From Cyanobacteriota bacterium (GTDB lineage: Bacteria; Cyanobacteriota; Cyanobacteriia; Leptolyngbyales; Leptolyngbyaceae): a stretch of 6,951 bases of DNA. The stretch is from positions 1 to 6,951 of the forward strand of contig JAIXVO010000060.1 in assembly GCA_027482985.1 (NCBI GenBank). Reading direction: 5' to 3'. The notes under the pieces are model-generated. The model was not told where the DNA came from. It saw nothing but the letters and a program-made list of their open reading frames with translations, and made no database searches. The number at the start of each line of letters is the position of its first letter. Within the stretch, counting starts at the first letter, position 1. Made by a program: the position numbers and the translations under genes. Positions 5,457 to 6,951 of the stretch are shown piece after piece.

Positions 5457-6806
5457 ATGGTTACTCGTGTCATTCTAGTCCGTCACGGTGAGAGCAGTTT
5501 TAATGTCGAGCGGCGGGTGCAGGGCTATTCCGATCTCTCGACCCTGACGGCAACTGGAGTCGCCGGGGCACAGCAAGTGGGAGCTGCCTTAAGCGAGATT
5601 GCGTTTGATGCCGTTTACAGTAGTCCGTTACGCCGCGCCAAAGATACGGCTGAAATTGTTCTATCTTGCCTGAAGCAAGCCCCCAAGCAACCCTTCCAAA
5701 CGGTGGAAACATTGAAGGAAATCAACATGACGGTGTGGGAAGGCTTGCTGTTTAAGGACATTGAAGAGAAGTTTCCCGAAGAATTTGAGCAGTGGAGCGA
5801 TCGCCCCCATGAGCTGAAGATGGCAATTCCGACGGAAACGGGCACCGTTGATTTTTTCCCAGTATTGGATTTATTTGAACGAGCCACCCAATTCTGGCAA
5901 GAGTTTTTGCCCCAGCATCAAGGACAAACGGTGCTGATTGTGGCGCATAGCGGGATTAATCGGGCGTTGATCAGTACGGCGATCGGGTTAGCGCCCAGCC
6001 AATATCAAGCGGTGCATCAGTCGAATTGTGGGATTAGCGTCCTCAATTTTTCCGGCGGCTTTGGTGATCTGGTGCAGATCGAGTCGCTCAACCAGACTGC
6101 GCATTTGGGTGAAACGCTGCCCAAAACCAAAAAGAATTACACGGGACCTCGCTTTTTGCTGGTGCGGCATGGCGAAACCGATTGGAATCGGGATAAGCGA
6201 TTTCAGGGACAGATTGATGTGCCGCTGAATGACAATGGGCGATCGCAAGCCCAACAAGCGGCGGATTATCTGCAATCGGTAGACATTCGCTACGCTGTCA
6301 CCAGTCCGCTGTTACGTCCCAAAGAAACTGCCGAAATTATCCTGCAATCCCATCCGGATGTGCAGTTGGAGCTGGAGGATAATCTACGAGAGATCAGCCA
6401 CGGCTTATGGGAAGGCAAACTGGAAGCGGAAATTGAAGCCGACTTTCCGGGTGAACTGCACCGCTGGCAACAAACCCCCGCCGCCGTGCAAATGCCGGAA
6501 GGGGAAAACTTGCAGCAAGTCTGGGAGCGCTCCATCGCCGCCTGGAATACCATCCTCGCCACCGCCTGCGATCGCCCCGTCCCCGGCATCACCCTGGTCG
6601 TCGCCCATGATGCCGTCAACAAAGCGCTGCTCTGCTACCTCCTGGGCTTGGGGCCAGAACACTTCTGGAGTTTCAAACAGGGGAATGGGGCTGTGAGTGT
6701 GATTGATTACGCGGGGGCGGATAGCCAACCTGTTCTCACCTGCATCAACAGTACGGCTCACCTTGCGGGGGGCGTGCTGGATCAAACCGCCGCCGGAGCC
6801 TTATAA
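5457..6806 (+). CDS. tandem-domain histidine phosphatase (phosphoglycerate mutase-like)
   Basis: The 449-residue protein consists of two histidine-phosphatase (dPGM-like) domains. Domain 1 (about 3-219) has RHG at 9-11 with phospho-accepting H10, SPLRRA with R60, E88 and H164 in VAHSG. Domain 2 (about 231-439) has RHG at 237-239 with H238, SPLLRPKETA with R287, E312 and H384 in VAHDA. Both end in a shared L/I-N-x-TAHL block (210-217 and 430-436), showing internal duplication. Domain 2 keeps the substrate-side GEN motif (349-351); the aligned site of domain 1 reads FFP (133-135), so its pocket should differ. Single-domain members of this family act as phosphoglycerate mutases, or as phosphatases including phosphoserine phosphatase in cyanobacteria, so the substrate cannot be set here. 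It is soluble. The stop is 20 bases before the dihydroorotase gene, suggesting an operon. Confidence 0.92.
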   Translation: MVTRVILVRHGESSFNVERRVQGYSDLSTLTATGVAGAQQVGAALSEIAFDAVYSSPLRRAKDTAEIVLSCLKQAPKQPFQTVETLKEINMTVWEGLLFKDIEEKFPEEFEQWSDRPHELKMAIPTETGTVDFFPVLDLFERATQFWQEFLPQHQGQTVLIVAHSGINRALISTAIGLAPSQYQAVHQSNCGISVLNFSGGFGDLVQIESLNQTAHLGETLPKTKKNYTGPRFLLVRHGETDWNRDKRFQGQIDVPLNDNGRSQAQQAADYLQSVDIRYAVTSPLLRPKETAEIILQSHPDVQLELEDNLREISHGLWEGKLEAEIEADFPGELHRWQQTPAAVQMPEGENLQQVWERSIAAWNTILATACDRPVPGITLVVAHDAVNKALLCYLLGLGPEHFWSFKQGNGAVSVIDYAGADSQPVLTCINSTAHLAGGVLDQTAAGAL

Positions 6807-6826
6807 ATTCTTTTCGCTCAGATGCT

Positions 6827-6951
6827 ATGCCCGAATTGCTGCAACAAGTCCGTCTCCTCGATCCCGTTTCGCAAACGGATCGAACGGCTGATGTTTTAGT
6901 CAGTGAAGGGATGGTCAGGGAGATCGGCGATCGCCTGACTGACTTGCCCCC
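6827..6951 (+). CDS. pyrC: dihydroorotase, N-terminal fragment cut by the window edge
   Basis: Forty-one codons are visible from ATG 6827. The start, with LLQQVRLLDPVSQTDRTADV and then a V-x-x-G-x-V/I-x-x-I/G segment, is the typical N-terminal beta region of amidohydrolases and, from memory, closely matches cyanobacterial dihydroorotases. The enzyme cyclises carbamoyl-aspartate to dihydroorotate in pyrimidine synthesis. The metal-binding HxH motif would lie beyond the window, so activity cannot be judged and an inactive PyrC-like protein is not excluded. Another ATG at 6822 is in a different frame. The gap after the phosphatase stop is 20 bases with no terminator, so co-transcription is likely. 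Confidence 0.8.
   Translation, partial: MPELLQQVRLLDPVSQTDRTADVLVSEGMVREIGDRLTDLP

Noticed and set aside
6405..6785. 126-residue minus-strand frame opposite phosphatase domain 2
   Set aside because: It is antisense to strongly conserved phosphatase motifs, Gly-rich by codon bias, and has no family resemblance.

Overview
The window looks like chromosomal DNA from a cyanobacterium. GCGATCGC palindromes (HIP1) are scattered throughout, and the gene set fits: a plant-type [2Fe-2S] ferredoxin, a GH100 neutral/alkaline invertase and Mg-protoporphyrin IX O-methyltransferase (ChlM, chlorophyll synthesis). I see no complete new multi-gene system. The points of interest are small: a decayed gene end, nested palindromes, an orphan Nif11-domain peptide, a cleanly delimited MITE, and unusual variants of known proteins.

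Layout. Positions 1-114 (minus) hold a fragment resembling the middle of a nucleoside/simple-sugar ABC permease, with no start codon. It is followed by a ferredoxin gene (132-434, minus). Positions 435-984 appear non-coding; they carry a roughly 120-bp nested palindromic repeat and then the leader of a 71-aa Nif11-domain protein (985-1200, plus). Convergent to that is a GH100 invertase (1261-2679, minus). A short divergent spacer with a C/T-only tract (G-rich on the minus strand, potential G-quadruplex) separates it from chlM (2861-3544, plus). Between chlM and the convergent CPBP-type membrane protease gene (3762-5288, minus) sits a 148-bp MITE-like element with perfect 12-bp terminal repeats and an 8-bp target duplication. 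It split a hairpin that would otherwise lie just after chlM. Divergent from the protease is a two-domain histidine phosphatase (5457-6806, plus). Twenty bases later comes the 5' end of a dihydroorotase gene (6827 to the window edge), probably co-transcribed with it.

How they fit together. These are mostly independent housekeeping genes: electron transfer, sucrose breakdown, chlorophyll synthesis, membrane proteolysis, a phosphatase and pyrimidine synthesis. Strand switches are frequent, and only the phosphatase and dihydroorotase genes look like an operon. Most genes lack a Shine-Dalgarno sequence, which is common in cyanobacteria; the Nif11 gene is the exception, with a clear purine-rich site.
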